A stretch of 64,000 nucleotides of DNA from Nitrosospira multiformis (GCF_900103165.1 NZ_FNKY01000001.1:2046001-2110000), one strand, 5' to 3'; counted from the first letter of the stretch, positions 44,424 through 53,882 are shown. The notes: generated by a model from the sequence alone, not told the origin. Numbers and translations are program-made.

Positions 44424-45314
44424 ATGTTAGACGCGATGTCCATGGATCAACTGCGCACCTTCATAGCTGCCGCAGACGAGGGAAGTTTTTCGGCTGCCGG
44501 TCGCAAATTGCGCCGAGCGCAGTCAGTCGTGAGCCAAACGCTGGCTAACCTGGAATTGCAGGTGGGGTTTCCCTTGTTTGATCGGACTGGACGCTATCCC
44601 CGGCTGACAGAGGCGGGGCGGGCATTACTTGCAGATGCACGCATTGCTGCCAATAGCATGGATGCGTTTAAGGCAAAAGCACGAACCCTGGAAGAAGGGC
44701 TGGAGCCGGAATTGGCGGTTGCAGTAGACGTGATGTATCCCATTGCCGCATTGACCGAAGCAGTGCACGCGTTTCATGGGGCTTTTCCCTCAACGCCGCT
44801 ACATCTGTATGTTGAGGCGCTTGGCGCGGTCCTGCAGCCAGTTCTGGACGGACGCTGCCGCGTTGGAGTAATTGGTTCATTTCCCGATGTCCCGGCACAC
44901 TGCTCTTCCGAGTATCTTTTGAGCGTGCGTGCGGTAACGGTGGTGGCGCCGTCGCATCCTCTGGCAAAACAAACGGGTATCGTTCTTCGGGCTGATGCCG
45001 CCGATCACTTGCAACTCGTGCTTACTGATCGTTCTACCTTAACGGAAGGGCGCACTTTCGGCGTTTTCTCACCAAAAATCTGGCGGCTCGCGGATCTGGG
45101 TGCGAAACATGCATTTTTACGGGCAGGTTTGGGTTGGGGCCATATGCCACTGCCAATGGTGGAGGAAGATCTGTCGCGCGGTACCCTGGTCCGTATTGAG
45201 TTGGAGCCTCACCCTTCCGTCGGTGCTGCATTTTCCATGCATGCCATTCACCGCAAGGATGCACCTCCCGGCCCGGCAGGCCGGTGGTTCGTCAAGAAAT
45301 TAAAACAAGGATAA
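44424..45314 (+). CDS. LysR-family transcriptional regulator
   Basis: The 296-aa product has an N-terminal winged helix-turn-helix (MDQLRTFIAAADEGSFSAAG to about residue 64, with VSQTLANLELQVGFPLFDR) and a C-terminal sensor domain. LysR regulators usually control the divergent neighbour, here pirin-doxX. The 165-base intergenic space contains TATCT-N17-AGATA (44374-44400), a possible binding site. A start at 44424 or the downstream ATG at 44439 is possible. Confidence 0.9.
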   Translation: MLDAMSMDQLRTFIAAADEGSFSAAGRKLRRAQSVVSQTLANLELQVGFPLFDRTGRYPRLTEAGRALLADARIAANSMDAFKAKARTLEEGLEPELAVAVDVMYPIAALTEAVHAFHGAFPSTPLHLYVEALGAVLQPVLDGRCRVGVIGSFPDVPAHCSSEYLLSVRAVTVVAPSHPLAKQTGIVLRADAADHLQLVLTDRSTLTEGRTFGVFSPKIWRLADLGAKHAFLRAGLGWGHMPLPMVEEDLSRGTLVRIELEPHPSVGAAFSMHAIHRKDAPPGPAGRWFVKKLKQG

Positions 45315-45401
45315 ATTTAGCCCTCACCAGGCGGCGGAACACGCACATAGCCGAGTGCGGCGGCACGACGCTTAAAGGGGATCTGGTCAGACTCCAGGGG
45401 A

Positions 45402-45620
45402 TTACCATAGATCCCCCAGTACCCTATTGATAATAAAGAGCACGACGGCGAGGGCAATCAAGCCCAGTAACGGCCGATTCTCTTCAATTACGTTGGTTGC
45501 CAGGTCAGATATTCGAGTAGACCGGCGGAGATAGTACAACGCAGCAATAACGCCAACTACCAATGCCGCATACAATAGTTCCACATACCCCGTTTCATAA
45601 TACCATTCGTTGTTGTCCAT
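45402..45620 (-). CDS. Small two-helix membrane protein, unrecognised
   Basis: The 72-aa product has two hydrophobic segments (LLYAALVVGVIAALYYL and LLGLIALAVVLFIINRVLG) separated by a charged loop of about 20 residues. No named family is recognised. It is probably an inner-membrane protein. The repeat fragment at 45630 begins just upstream of its start. Confidence 0.55.
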   Translation of the reverse strand: MDNNEWYYETGYVELLYAALVVGVIAALYYLRRSTRISDLATNVIEENRPLLGLIALAVVLFIINRVLGDLW

Positions 45621-45629
45621 GCTAACTAT

Positions 45630-45660
45630 CCCGGATCAGCAGTTGACCGCTCATTTATAC
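45630..45660 (+). repeat. Fragment of the CCGGTAGTTGAC repeat
   Basis: CCCGGATCAGCAGTTGACCG then CTCATTTATAC resembles the first 30 bases of the element end, with a small insertion. It is the shortest of the half copies and may be a decayed end. Confidence 0.35.
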
Positions 45661-45695
45661 CCCGTTTTTCAGCCTGACGCCACGATCCAGAAAAT

Positions 45696-46379
45696 TCAGG
45701 TGGAGCGAAGCAGCTTCAGCAGCTCTTCCGCGCCTGGCCCCGAAGAGGCCGGATTCTGGCCGGTTACCAGCTTGCCGTCCACCTGGACGTAGGGAACCCA
45801 GTTGGCAGTCTTGCTATAGATGCCACCCCGTTCCTTTAACCTGTCTTCCAGCAGGAAAGGTACCACTGTGGTGAGGTTCACCACCTCTTCTTCCTCATTG
45901 GTAAATCCGGTTACACGCTTGCCTTTAACCAGATACTCGCCATCTTTTCCTCGCACATTGACAAGCGCGACCGGCGCATGACATACCGCGGCCACTGGTT
46001 TGCCGGCCTTTACGAAGGCTTCGATCAGCGCAATGGATGTCGCGTTCTCGGCCATATCCCACATCGGGCCATGTCCGCCGGGGTAAAAAACCCCATCGAA
46101 ATCATCCGCTGATACGTCAACGAGTTTTTTCGTGCTGGCAAGTTCAGCCTGCGCGGCGGTATCCGTGCGGAAGCGCTGCGTTAACAGGGTCTGATTTTCG
46201 GGGAGATCGCTCTTCGGATCGAGCGGAGGCTGGCCACCTTTTGGCGAGGCCAGCGTGACCGCTACGCCGGCATCCTTCAGTACGTAATAGGGAGCGGCGA
46301 ATTCTTCCAGCCAGAAACCGGTTTTTTTGCCGGTGTTGCCGAGCTGGTCATGCGACGTGAGAACAATGAGCACCTTCAT
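45696..46379 (-). CDS. DJ-1/PfpI-family protein (Hsp31-like)
   Basis: The 227-aa product is a type 1 glutamine amidotransferase-like protein with MKVLIVLTSHDQ, FYPGGHGPMWDMAE and the nucleophile elbow AAVCHAPVALVN (catalytic Cys). Relatives include Hsp31-like glyoxalase III and chaperones that act on methylglyoxal. A good SD (AAGGAGGTC) precedes the ATG. No operon partners are close. Confidence 0.88.
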   Translation of the reverse strand: MKVLIVLTSHDQLGNTGKKTGFWLEEFAAPYYVLKDAGVAVTLASPKGGQPPLDPKSDLPENQTLLTQRFRTDTAAQAELASTKKLVDVSADDFDGVFYPGGHGPMWDMAENATSIALIEAFVKAGKPVAAVCHAPVALVNVRGKDGEYLVKGKRVTGFTNEEEEVVNLTTVVPFLLEDRLKERGGIYSKTANWVPYVQVDGKLVTGQNPASSGPGAEELLKLLRST

Positions 46380-46539
46380 GGCTGACCTCCTTTCTTTGAG
46401 AAACTTTTTCTGCTACTTCTACTACTTGAGCGATTAGTAGCCTGTCGGAAAAATACAGTAACAGAGGATGGTTCAATAAACTACAGACTTCTGCCAACCG
46501 GCAAAACTCCTCACAGCCCGTCTCGCCATCACTCGCGTC

Positions 46540-47454
46540 CTAATGGACTATTTGGGGTAAACCGGCTGTTCGCACCGGCGATAGAAGCGCGCGTATATCG
46601 GATTCCCAGCCCTTGAACTTTATTGCCGCATGTTTTCTTTGTGCCGCGCTTGTGGTGCCATGGAAGTTCGACACAAAAGCGCAGTTATATTGCGATAATC
46701 GCTCCGTGTATTTTCGATAGTCATCATTGGGCGAGCGGTGAATACGCTCGACGTAAGCGCGCAACCTAGCCTGCGCCTTTTCCTGACTCAAGCCATTCTC
46801 CCTCAATTGACGCAGCACCTGCATGAAATCCTGCTGGCGCCGTAGACGTTCGGTATTCCATATATTGACGTCATAGGGCGAAAGGGTTACCAACCGGGTG
46901 ATGAGTTCTTGTTGCGTGTTATCGAGATCACCATAGAAAAACTCCGCTCGTTCAACCGTGCGCTTGATCGATTTCTTGAGCCGCTGAGAGGCGTCGCCCC
47001 GCAGGTTTTCGTCATGGAATTCCTTGTTAGACTTGATATATCGCTGTTCGATATTCTGTATCTGCTGTGGTGTCAGCGTTGAGGCTATTTCCACGGTTGA
47101 CGGTATGGCGCGCTCGAATGCCTCATCCATGTAGCCGCGTACTTCAGTCCACAAGCCGCACGTACGCTCGGCGGTGATATCTTCCGCTACGAGATTTTGC
47201 GCGTGAGCAAGCAGATTGGCATATTCGGGCAAGTGCGCACGCCGATGCCAGGCAAACCATTGTGTGAGCGCCTCGCGGGTGCGCGGTTTTTGCGCATCGT
47301 TGAAATCGACAAAACCGTCAAGCCACCAGTAAGTGAGATAATCCGCCTGGTTGTAGCCAAGGCGCATTACACTGCAGCCCGCAAAGGTAGACAGGACCAA
47401 TGCGAGCACCACGATCGTTGGCAGCCTTAAAGAAGATTTAATCATGTCTATCAT
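46540..47454 (-). CDS. DUF6279-type lipoprotein
   Basis: The product has a signal peptide ending in a lipobox (STFAGC) and the motif MRLGYNQADYLTYWWLDGFVDF directly after it, as in DUF6279 envelope lipoproteins. The rest is helical and charged (AQKPRTREALTQWFAWHRRAHL and later repeats of similar length). Start options are GTG 47463, ATG 47454 and ATG 47445; the middle one is used here. The function is not known. The family is frequent in gamma- and betaproteobacteria. Confidence 0.78.
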   Translation of the reverse strand: MIDMIKSSLRLPTIVVLALVLSTFAGCSVMRLGYNQADYLTYWWLDGFVDFNDAQKPRTREALTQWFAWHRRAHLPEYANLLAHAQNLVAEDITAERTCGLWTEVRGYMDEAFERAIPSTVEIASTLTPQQIQNIEQRYIKSNKEFHDENLRGDASQRLKKSIKRTVERAEFFYGDLDNTQQELITRLVTLSPYDVNIWNTERLRRQQDFMQVLRQLRENGLSQEKAQARLRAYVERIHRSPNDDYRKYTERLSQYNCAFVSNFHGTTSAAQRKHAAIKFKGWESDIRALLSPVRTAGLPQIVH

Positions 47455-47480
47455 GTGCCGCACGGCAATCTGGATCTTAT

Positions 47481-47639
47481 CCCGAATGTTTCATAAATTT
47501 GCGCGTCCTCGCTGGTCTTTTGTTTCGTATCGAAATTTTGTTCAGTCGAGCGTATGAATAACTACGCCACTCTTTCACAGAATCCCACTACAAAACAAGA
47601 TCCTGTGAGATCATCACGCAAATTTATGAAACATTCGGG
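47481..47639. mobile_element. 159-bp MITE-like element with 23-bp perfect ends
   Basis: Perfect 23-bp terminal inverted repeats (47481-47503 and 47617-47639, starting CCCGAATGTTTCATAAATTT) bound a body without a coding frame. A truncated relative lies at 24006-24120. It sits in the gap between the DUF6279 gene and the GlpD-like gene. No target duplication is evident. Confidence 0.75.
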
Positions 47640-47761
47640 TTATATTTTCGATAGCGCTACGATACAGTCAACTCCATCAGAAATCCATTTTCTGCTTTAT
47701 TTGCTCTGACGGAAAGATGCAGGTAGGCTTTGCAAGAAATTCGGACGCTCCTGACAAGCAA

Positions 47762-48949
47762 ATGACGGAAACCTACGACGTAGTCGTCATCGGTGGCGGC
47801 ATCCACGGTGCGGGTATTGCCCAAGCGGCATCAGCGCGAGGCTTTTCGGTGATGGTGCTCGAGCAGACCGGGATCGCAAGTGGCACCTCCAGCCGCTCCA
47901 GCAAGCTCATTCACGGCGGGCTGCGCTATCTGGAAAGCAGGCAATTTTCGCTGGTGCGCGAATGCTTGCGTGAACGCACCCTGCTGCTCGAGCTTGCGCC
48001 ACAACTGATTGAGCTTAAACCATTTTACATTCCGGTATATCAGGACACCACGCGCCGCCCCTGGCTATTGCGCGCAGGATTGAGTCTTTATGCGGTGCTG
48101 GGTGGTTTGCATCCGGCAACGCGCTTTCGCCGCGTACCGCAAGACCAGTGGAAGCGCCTGGATGGGTTGGACACGGCTCACCTTGAAGCCGTGTTTCAGT
48201 ATAACGATGCGCAGACCGATGATGCGGCACTGACTCGTGCGGTCATGCGTTCGGCGCAGCGGATGGGCGCGCAATTGAAAATGCCCGCCACATTTACCGG
48301 CGCCCATCTTGATGACCGGTACAACACAATCGAGTACCGGCACAACGGAACCATTGAAACATGCAGGGCGGCGGTGCTGGTCAATGCAGCCGGACCGTGG
48401 GTGCGGCAGGTATTGAGCCGGATTACGCCAGCCCCTCCTCAGCTCAAAATCGAACTGGTCCAAGGCACCCACATCATGGTGCCGGGCACGCTCACGCAAG
48501 GGATCTATTATGTCGAAGCACAAGACGAACGGGTGGTATTTGTGATGCCCTGGCAAGGAAATATACTGGTGGGTACAACCGAATCCATCTATCAGGGTGA
48601 CCCGGCGGATGTCAGACCGCTGCCGCAGGAGATTGCTTATCTGATGGAAACGCTCTCGCACTATTTTCCACGCTATCGATCCGGGTTACCCATTCTTGGA
48701 GCCACTGCGGGTTTGCGTGTTTTGCCCTCAAGCGGAGACGGAACTGAAAGTAGTGCGGTATCCGTCAATGCGCGTTTACGCGAAACAGTTTTGCAATCCG
48801 ATCGGCGGAATCGCCCCCGCCTCCTTACCGTGTATGGCGGCAAACTGACAACGTACCGCTTGACCGCCGAGCGGGTAATGGCGCATCTGGCGGACGTGCT
48901 GCCGGTGCGTGAAATGGTTGCGGATACCCGTCATCTGAAGTTGACTTGA
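47762..48949 (+). CDS. GlpD-like FAD-dependent oxidoreductase
   Basis: The product is about 395 aa and belongs to the DAO/glycerol-3-phosphate dehydrogenase family. It has the FAD-binding YDVVVIGGGIHGAGIAQ motif, SSRSSKLIHGGLRYLE and the C-terminal FAD segment LTVYGGKLTTYRLTAE. Canonical GlpD is about 500 aa with a helical C-terminal domain that is missing here, so the enzyme is a shorter variant with uncertain acceptor. The start at 47762 is inferred from the FAD motif; ATG 47717 is in frame but GGAAAG sits too close to it. Confidence 0.82.
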   Translation: MTETYDVVVIGGGIHGAGIAQAASARGFSVMVLEQTGIASGTSSRSSKLIHGGLRYLESRQFSLVRECLRERTLLLELAPQLIELKPFYIPVYQDTTRRPWLLRAGLSLYAVLGGLHPATRFRRVPQDQWKRLDGLDTAHLEAVFQYNDAQTDDAALTRAVMRSAQRMGAQLKMPATFTGAHLDDRYNTIEYRHNGTIETCRAAVLVNAAGPWVRQVLSRITPAPPQLKIELVQGTHIMVPGTLTQGIYYVEAQDERVVFVMPWQGNILVGTTESIYQGDPADVRPLPQEIAYLMETLSHYFPRYRSGLPILGATAGLRVLPSSGDGTESSAVSVNARLRETVLQSDRRNRPRLLTVYGGKLTTYRLTAERVMAHLADVLPVREMVADTRHLKLT

Positions 48950-49001
48950 ATCGATCAGCCGTGGCGGCGAAGCCCCAGCCTGCGGTTTCTTCGTCCATAA
49001 T

Positions 49002-49127
49002 CTACTTACGCCGGATGGACCCCAGTTCCTGGCCAATCTCGTTTACCGTCCTGATGCCTCGGAGCGCTTCCAGTACCATGCTGGCCTTGCATTCATCCGC
49101 AAAATTCTTGTGCTTCATCTCACTCAT
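49002..49127 (-). pseudogene. IS3-family OrfA transposase remnant
   Basis: A 41-residue frame reads KNFADECKASMVLEALRG followed by RTVNEIGQELG, matching the helix-turn-helix start of IS3-type OrfA (a typical form is EFKAKVALEALRG-x-T-x-x-ELA). It stops at TAG 49002-49004 after SIRRK. There is no OrfB. It is a degraded insertion-sequence trace. Confidence 0.6.
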
Positions 49128-49348
49128 CACCCGCTCCTTTTTACCGCAGGCTGCATCCCAAATTATTATCCGGAAATCGGGTCCGTTAACTGCCGGGATT
49201 TCTTATGGCGGCTGGCTATTTTGAATTTTAAGATCTATAAAACAAAGGCACAATGTTGTAAATCGCTCCTGAGTATTTGTCCACCAAGTGCTGGTTCAAC
49301 CGTTATTCCCTATACTCATTCTTTTAAATTTGTTCCATGGAGAATCTC

Positions 49349-49768
49349 ATGTGCCTGCCTCTTTTACTACTCTCCGCAAATCGCCTGATTATCTCCGCTA
49401 TGCTTTTTCTTGCGATCGCCTCCCCCACGGCGTTTGCGCAGGTACCACAGCCCGCAGAGGCGCCGCAGCCCGTTGAAAGAACCATGAAAAGCATGATTTC
49501 AGCTATTCGGGCCAACTTCTTACCGGATTTCGTAGCACCCGGAGATGAAGCGTTTCAAGCTGGGATGACACGGGAAATGCTCAGTAGTATTAACCAATCC
49601 CTCGCCTCTCGTCTCACGCAGGGCACCACCACTACGTTCTTGACCAGGCTGAATCAGCAGGGATTCGAGGTTTACGTCTGGAAGTTGGAGTTCAAGGACG
49701 GCAATGATGATGTGCTTGTATTCATGGCCCTAAAGGACGGAAAAGTCGGCGGATTCTGGCTGAGGTAG
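49349..49768 (+). CDS. Exported hypothetical protein
   Basis: The product has a signal peptide (MCLPLLLLSANRLIISAMLF to about PTAFAQ). The mature part has a helix (ERTMKSMISAIRANFLPDF) and a C-terminal beta part (FEVYVWKLEFKDGNDDVLVFMALKDGKVGGFWLR). GGAGA lies 7 bases before ATG 49349; ATG 49337 is also in frame. No domain is recognised; the beta part resembles small periplasmic DUF folds. Confidence 0.6.
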   Translation: MCLPLLLLSANRLIISAMLFLAIASPTAFAQVPQPAEAPQPVERTMKSMISAIRANFLPDFVAPGDEAFQAGMTREMLSSINQSLASRLTQGTTTTFLTRLNQQGFEVYVWKLEFKDGNDDVLVFMALKDGKVGGFWLR

Positions 49769-49825
49769 TTTATCCATAAATACCTGACTCAGCAGCTCAA
49801 CTATTCGTGCGAACCGGAGGCGTGA

Positions 49826-50440
49826 ATGAAAAAGATCAAATGGATGTGCCTTGTCCTTATCCTGTTTGGATTGATTTCTGGCACTTCTGCATGGGCGCGG
49901 GGTGGTGGGGGTGGAGGCGGAGGTGGGGGATTTCGCGGTGGCGGGCACATGGGGGGCGGAGGCTGGGGGCATGGTGGTGGCGGACATCCCGGAGGGATGC
50001 ATTATGGGGGTGGAGAGCATTTCGGTGGAAGTGTAGGTTATTATCGGGGCGGTGGCGTCGGTTTCTATCGTGGGGGTGGATTTGGCTACTATCGTGGCCC
50101 AAGAGGTTTCTATCGCGGTTATGGTTATGGCCTCGGATTTGGTTTTGGCGGATACGGGCTGGGATTAGGGCTAGGGTATGGACTTGGGTATAGCCTGGGT
50201 TATGGCGGTTATGGTTATGGGCCGCCTTATTACCCGTATCCACCCGTGGTAACCGTGCCTGCGGCACCGCCAGTATACATACAGCGACAAGACATGCCGC
50301 CACAAGACGATATGCAGCGCTCGACGCAGCCACCACTCAACTATTGGTATTATTGCAGAGCATTAGAAGGCTATTACCCGTATGTCAAGGATTGCCCGAA
50401 TGGCTGGGAGCAAGTGGCTCCGCAGCCACCTGCCCAATAA
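49826..50440 (+). CDS. Gly/Tyr-rich exported protein
   Basis: The 204-aa product has a signal peptide (ending at SAWARG) followed by glycine tracts (GGGGGGGGG, GHMGGGGWGHGGGG) and Gly/Tyr/Phe-rich repeats such as GYGLGFGFGGYGLG. The C-terminal part (NYWYYCRALEGYYPYVKDCPNGWEQV) has two Cys in a short domain seen at the end of many such proteins. A CGGAGG SD precedes the ATG. Function is unknown, perhaps a surface or matrix component. Confidence 0.7.
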   Translation: MKKIKWMCLVLILFGLISGTSAWARGGGGGGGGGGFRGGGHMGGGGWGHGGGGHPGGMHYGGGEHFGGSVGYYRGGGVGFYRGGGFGYYRGPRGFYRGYGYGLGFGFGGYGLGLGLGYGLGYSLGYGGYGYGPPYYPYPPVVTVPAAPPVYIQRQDMPPQDDMQRSTQPPLNYWYYCRALEGYYPYVKDCPNGWEQVAPQPPAQ

Positions 50441-50492
50441 TAAGTAGCGGCTGCTGTAGATGGCCCTCCTCCCAACCTTCGGTCGACACACC

Positions 50493-51497
50493 ATGCTGGC
50501 TATCGATATCCGGCACCCCGGAGGGCCGGAAGTGCTGGTGCCTGTCTCACACCCGATCCCCCAACCCGCAACCGGACAGATCCTGATCAGGGTGGAGGCG
50601 TCCGGCGTCAATCGTCCTGACATTGTGCAGCGGCGCGGGTTGTATCCCCCGCCGCCGGGCGTTTCGGAGATTCCGGGGCTTGAAGTTGCCGGAAGGGTTG
50701 CCGCGCTGGGCCATGGAATGGTCCGTTTCAAGTTGGATGATGAGGTATGCGCACTCGTCGCGGGTGGCGGTTACGCTGAATACTGCGTCGTGCATGAAAG
50801 CAATGCACTGCCAGTGCCGCAAGGCTTCAGCATGGTGGAAGCAGCGGCCTTGCCGGAGACTTTTTTTACGGTTTGGACTAACGTATTTCAGCGAGGCGGG
50901 CTCAAAGGCGGCGAAACGGTGTTGATTCATGGCGGTTCCTCGGGCATCGGCACGACCGCTACAATGCTCTCCAAGGCATTTGGCGCGACTGTGCTGGTGA
51001 CCGTTGGCTCGGAAGAGAAGCGGGAGGCCTGTCTGGCGCTGGGCGCCGATCTCGCGATCAATTACCGCACACAGGATTTTGTCGAAGAAACCAAGAAATT
51101 CACTGGCGGCAAAGGTGTCGATGTCATCGTTGATATTATCGCCGGCGACTACGTCGCCCGGAATTACAAGGCGGCTGCGCTGAATGGCCGTATTGTACAA
51201 ATTGGGGTCCAGAATGGTCCTGCGAAGGAGTTGAATCTGATGACCATGCTAGCCAAGCGTCTTACGCATACGGGGTCGACGGTGCGATCCCGCAGCGTTT
51301 CCGAGAAAGCCCTGATTGCTAGGGAACTGGAATGCCAAGTCTGGCCTTTGCTGAATGAGGGAAAATTAAAACCCCTGATATTCAAGGTCTTCAGGTTGGA
51401 GGAAGCGGCCAAGGCGCATGCGTTGATGGAATCCGGCACGCATATTGGCAAGATTGTTTTGACGACCACTGCTCAGCATGCGGATCGCGGTTTGTAA
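50493..51497 (+). CDS. NAD(P)H quinone oxidoreductase (zeta-crystallin type)
   Basis: The 334-aa product is a medium-chain, zinc-free alcohol dehydrogenase-family oxidoreductase. Motifs are ILIRVEASGVNRPDIVQRRG, ALPETFFTVWTNVFQRG and the Rossmann loop VLIHGGSSGIGTTATMLSKAFGA. The first 11 residues before MLAIDIRHPGG appear not to be part of the conserved domain, so the start is placed at 50493. It is likely a detoxifying quinone reductase. Confidence 0.88.
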   Translation: MLAIDIRHPGGPEVLVPVSHPIPQPATGQILIRVEASGVNRPDIVQRRGLYPPPPGVSEIPGLEVAGRVAALGHGMVRFKLDDEVCALVAGGGYAEYCVVHESNALPVPQGFSMVEAAALPETFFTVWTNVFQRGGLKGGETVLIHGGSSGIGTTATMLSKAFGATVLVTVGSEEKREACLALGADLAINYRTQDFVEETKKFTGGKGVDVIVDIIAGDYVARNYKAAALNGRIVQIGVQNGPAKELNLMTMLAKRLTHTGSTVRSRSVSEKALIARELECQVWPLLNEGKLKPLIFKVFRLEEAAKAHALMESGTHIGKIVLTTTAQHADRGL

Positions 51498-51525
51498 TAC
51501 ACCACTCGGGAATGTCCCCTATTCT

Positions 51526-52814
51526 CTATGGATTCGATGGAGCAGCCATCGATTGCCCGCGATGGACAATTATGCTCACCAGCGCCAGCCCGGCAAGCAG
51601 CATGGCATTCGTCTCGGGCTCAGGTACCGCGGTTATCTGCAAGGCAACGAACTGAGTAAATTGTGCGTTGTTGAAGTTGTTGTCCGACACGAGAATCAGA
51701 GTTTCCATGCCGTTGATTTTCGGGCCGAAGGTAATGCCTTCGATGTTGTCGAGTGCCAGCGGAGTGCCGTCGTCATGCTTCAGGTCGGATAGGTCAAGCA
51801 GCAGGGTTTTGGTCACGGCATTGATGTTTTGACCGGAAATCGATTCCAAGCCGGAAACATCGGTGGCGTTCCGCGCATCGGCGTAGAACAGGCGAATGGT
51901 ATTGCCGGTGACCGGTGTGCCAGGCGTCTGGGCGCCCACCGCAAAAGAGCGCTCGATCGTAATGAACTGGCGATCGCCAACCACGATAAAATCGGTCAGC
52001 CCGTTGGTGGCAAACAGATCTGCCGGAACGGGCGCGATGGCGACCGGCGACACATCATAAATATACTCGGCCTTTGATTGTCCTGTTGCGATGTCGAAGG
52101 ACAGGATGCGCGAGCGGGAGCCGCTGGAAATGGATGCCGGCAAGCTGTCCTGGGTCAGACCATTCTCGGTGGCGGTATACAAGGTGTTGCCGTCTTTTGA
52201 AATAGCCAGATTCTCGAAGCCCAGGTTGTTGTGAACGCCCTTGTCACCTGCGGCAAGTCCGGCAGCAGAGCCGGAAGGATGATAGCGATGGGTACGGCAA
52301 AATCGCGCACCTGACTGCCATCCATGTTCATCTCGCGTACAGTAGGATTCTGAAATCCAGCCCCGCTGCGCTGGCCTTCATTGCTCCAGTAGGTCCTGTT
52401 GCGGGCGGGATCGAAGCGTAAGCCCTCGGGGTCCACCGTGTTGGCGGCGAAGGCGCCGCCACCCGCTTTCTGAATGGTGGTAACCGTATTGAAGCTTACG
52501 CCGTCCTGGCCGGGAGCGGATGAGCGTCGAAATTTTTCGAGATCCAGGCTCAATTCATAAAAACGGGCTGGATTGATATTGCTGCGGTCATCGCTGATGG
52601 CAAGGTATCGACCCGTGCCATGATTGTAATCCAGGGAAGAAAGACCATCCACGGTGGTGCCATTGAAGGTTGTCCCGGTAGGGATGATTTGTTGACCCAG
52701 ATAACTCAGTCTGGAATTTACTGAGAAATCGACTGCGTAGACCGGCGTGGTGATACTGGCGGCAAATAAGCTGGCGGCAAATACGACGGCACACGTTTTT
52801 CGAATGAAATCCAT
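51526..52814 (-). pseudogene. Phytase-like PEP-CTERM protein, frameshifted
   Basis: Two overlapping frames join into one gene. The first (52155-52814) has a signal peptide and a phytase-like beta-propeller start (TTVDGLSSLDYNHGTGRYLAISDD and GAFAANTVDPEGLRFD). The second (51526-52182) continues with the propeller and ends with a PEP-CTERM signal (VPEPETNAMLLAGLALV). The break lies near 52283-52291: the interrupted sequence reads on in the other frame as YHPSGSAAGLAAGDKG. The span is 1289 bases, so one base is missing or two are extra. It is a real frameshift or a sequencing error. Confidence 0.8.
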
Positions 52815-52994
52815 TGCGGAAGTCCTCGTTCCAGGTTGAGATCTGGATAGGTATTTTAGACCCTCCAGATGTCAGTTATGTGATGGGAGTCATGTCCCAG
52901 ATCAAACCGTCCAGCGGGGAGCGAGCTGTCTGACCAGATACCGCCCGTTGCACCTTCATTCAGAAAGATAATTAAAGAACTGAGGGCCGCTTAC

Positions 52995-53029
52995 TTGACT
53001 TTTCCTAATAATTCGATGATTATAGAACT
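52995..53029 (+). promoter_or_regulatory. Putative arsR promoter and ArsR operator
   Basis: TTGACT at 52995-53000 and GATTAT at 53018-53023 are spaced 17 bases, as a -35/-10 pair. Between and over the -10 lies the dyad ATAAT-N6-ATTAT (53008-53023), like ArsR-type operators. Transcription would start at about 53030, almost at the arsR ATG, so the mRNA would be leaderless or nearly so. No SD is visible before that ATG. Confidence 0.45.
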
Positions 53030-53404
53030 ATGGAAACAAAAGAAGCAGTCATTGCCCTTGCCGCACTAGCCCAGGAAACGCGCCTTTCGATATTTCGCCT
53101 CCTGGTACAGATAGGACCAGAAGGGATTCCTGTGGGGCAGATCGGTGAAGAGGTGAAAGTCGCGCCCGCCACGCTATCGTTTCACTTGAAGGAGCTCTAT
53201 CACGCAGGGCTGATTTCATCGCGCCAGGAAGGCCGGTTTATCTACTACACGGCCAATTTCGAGCGTATGGCTGCAATCATGACCTTTCTCACCCAGAATT
53301 GTTGTCAGGGTATGCCGCAGGAGTGCCTTACCGTGGTTGAAACCGCTCTTGGAGGATGCTGTCCGCCGCAATCCAACCCTAAATCTACAAGGAGCCAATC
53401 ATGA
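53030..53404 (+). CDS. arsR: ArsR-family arsenic-responsive repressor
   Basis: The 124-aa product has a winged helix-turn-helix (LAALAQETRLSIFRLLVQIG, VAPATLSFHLKELYHAGLIS). The C-terminal tail is Cys-rich (QNCCQGMPQEC and GGCCPPQ), likely the arsenite sensor. Without As(III) it represses the operon. It overlaps arsI by 4 bases. Identity as arsR follows from the operon content. Confidence 0.9.
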   Translation: METKEAVIALAALAQETRLSIFRLLVQIGPEGIPVGQIGEEVKVAPATLSFHLKELYHAGLISSRQEGRFIYYTANFERMAAIMTFLTQNCCQGMPQECLTVVETALGGCCPPQSNPKSTRSQS

Positions 53405-53877
53405 AACGTTTTCACGCTCACATTGCCGTTGATGATCTTGAAGCCAGCATCCGCTTTTACTCCGCAGTATTCGGAGTGCCTCCTACGGTAGCAAAACCTG
53501 ATTACGCAAAATGGATGATCGAGGATCCGCGGATTAATTTTGCTATCTCGAACCGTAGCGCAAAAACCGGGCTGGACCATTTGGGGTTTCAAGTCGATTC
53601 AGATGAGGAGCTGAACGAATTGCGCCAGAAAGTAGCCAATGCGGAGATTGCCGCGCTTGATCAGCCACTCTCGGAATGCTGCTATGCGCGTTCGGATAAA
53701 TATTGGATCACCGACCCGCAGGGTATTGCCTGGGAAACCTATCATACGCTCGGCGCGGTCGAGATTTATGGGATGGATATGCCCAAAGCCGCAGAACCTG
53801 TCGCTGAACGGGCCGCATGCTGCGCCCCCAAGCCCAATTTAATTAAAGCCACCCCGAAGCGCGCAAGCTGCTGCTAA
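53401..53877 (+). CDS. arsI: ArsI-like C-As lyase (CadI family)
   Basis: The 158-aa product is a vicinal oxygen chelate-fold protein of the ArsI/CadI family. ArsI cleaves the C-As bond of trivalent organoarsenicals using Fe(II). Visible key features are a Cys pair ([16 protein letters not shown], Cys93-Cys94) and metal ligands in family positions: His5/His7, His60 (GLDHLGF) and Glu112 (GIAWETYH). Extra Cys near the C terminus (AACCAPK, ASCC) may help bind arsenic. The ATG overlaps the arsR stop. Confidence 0.85.
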   Translation: MKRFHAHIAVDDLEASIRFYSAVFGVPPTVAKPDYAKWMIEDPRINFAISNRSAKTGLDHLGFQVDSDEELNELRQKVANAEIAALDQPLSECCYARSDKYWITDPQGIAWETYHTLGAVEIYGMDMPKAAEPVAERAACCAPKPNLIKATPKRASCC

Positions 53878-53882
53878 AGATC

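Noticed and set aside
48950-49240. Full insertion sequence
   Set aside because: Only 41 residues of OrfA are recognisable and no ends or OrfB are seen.
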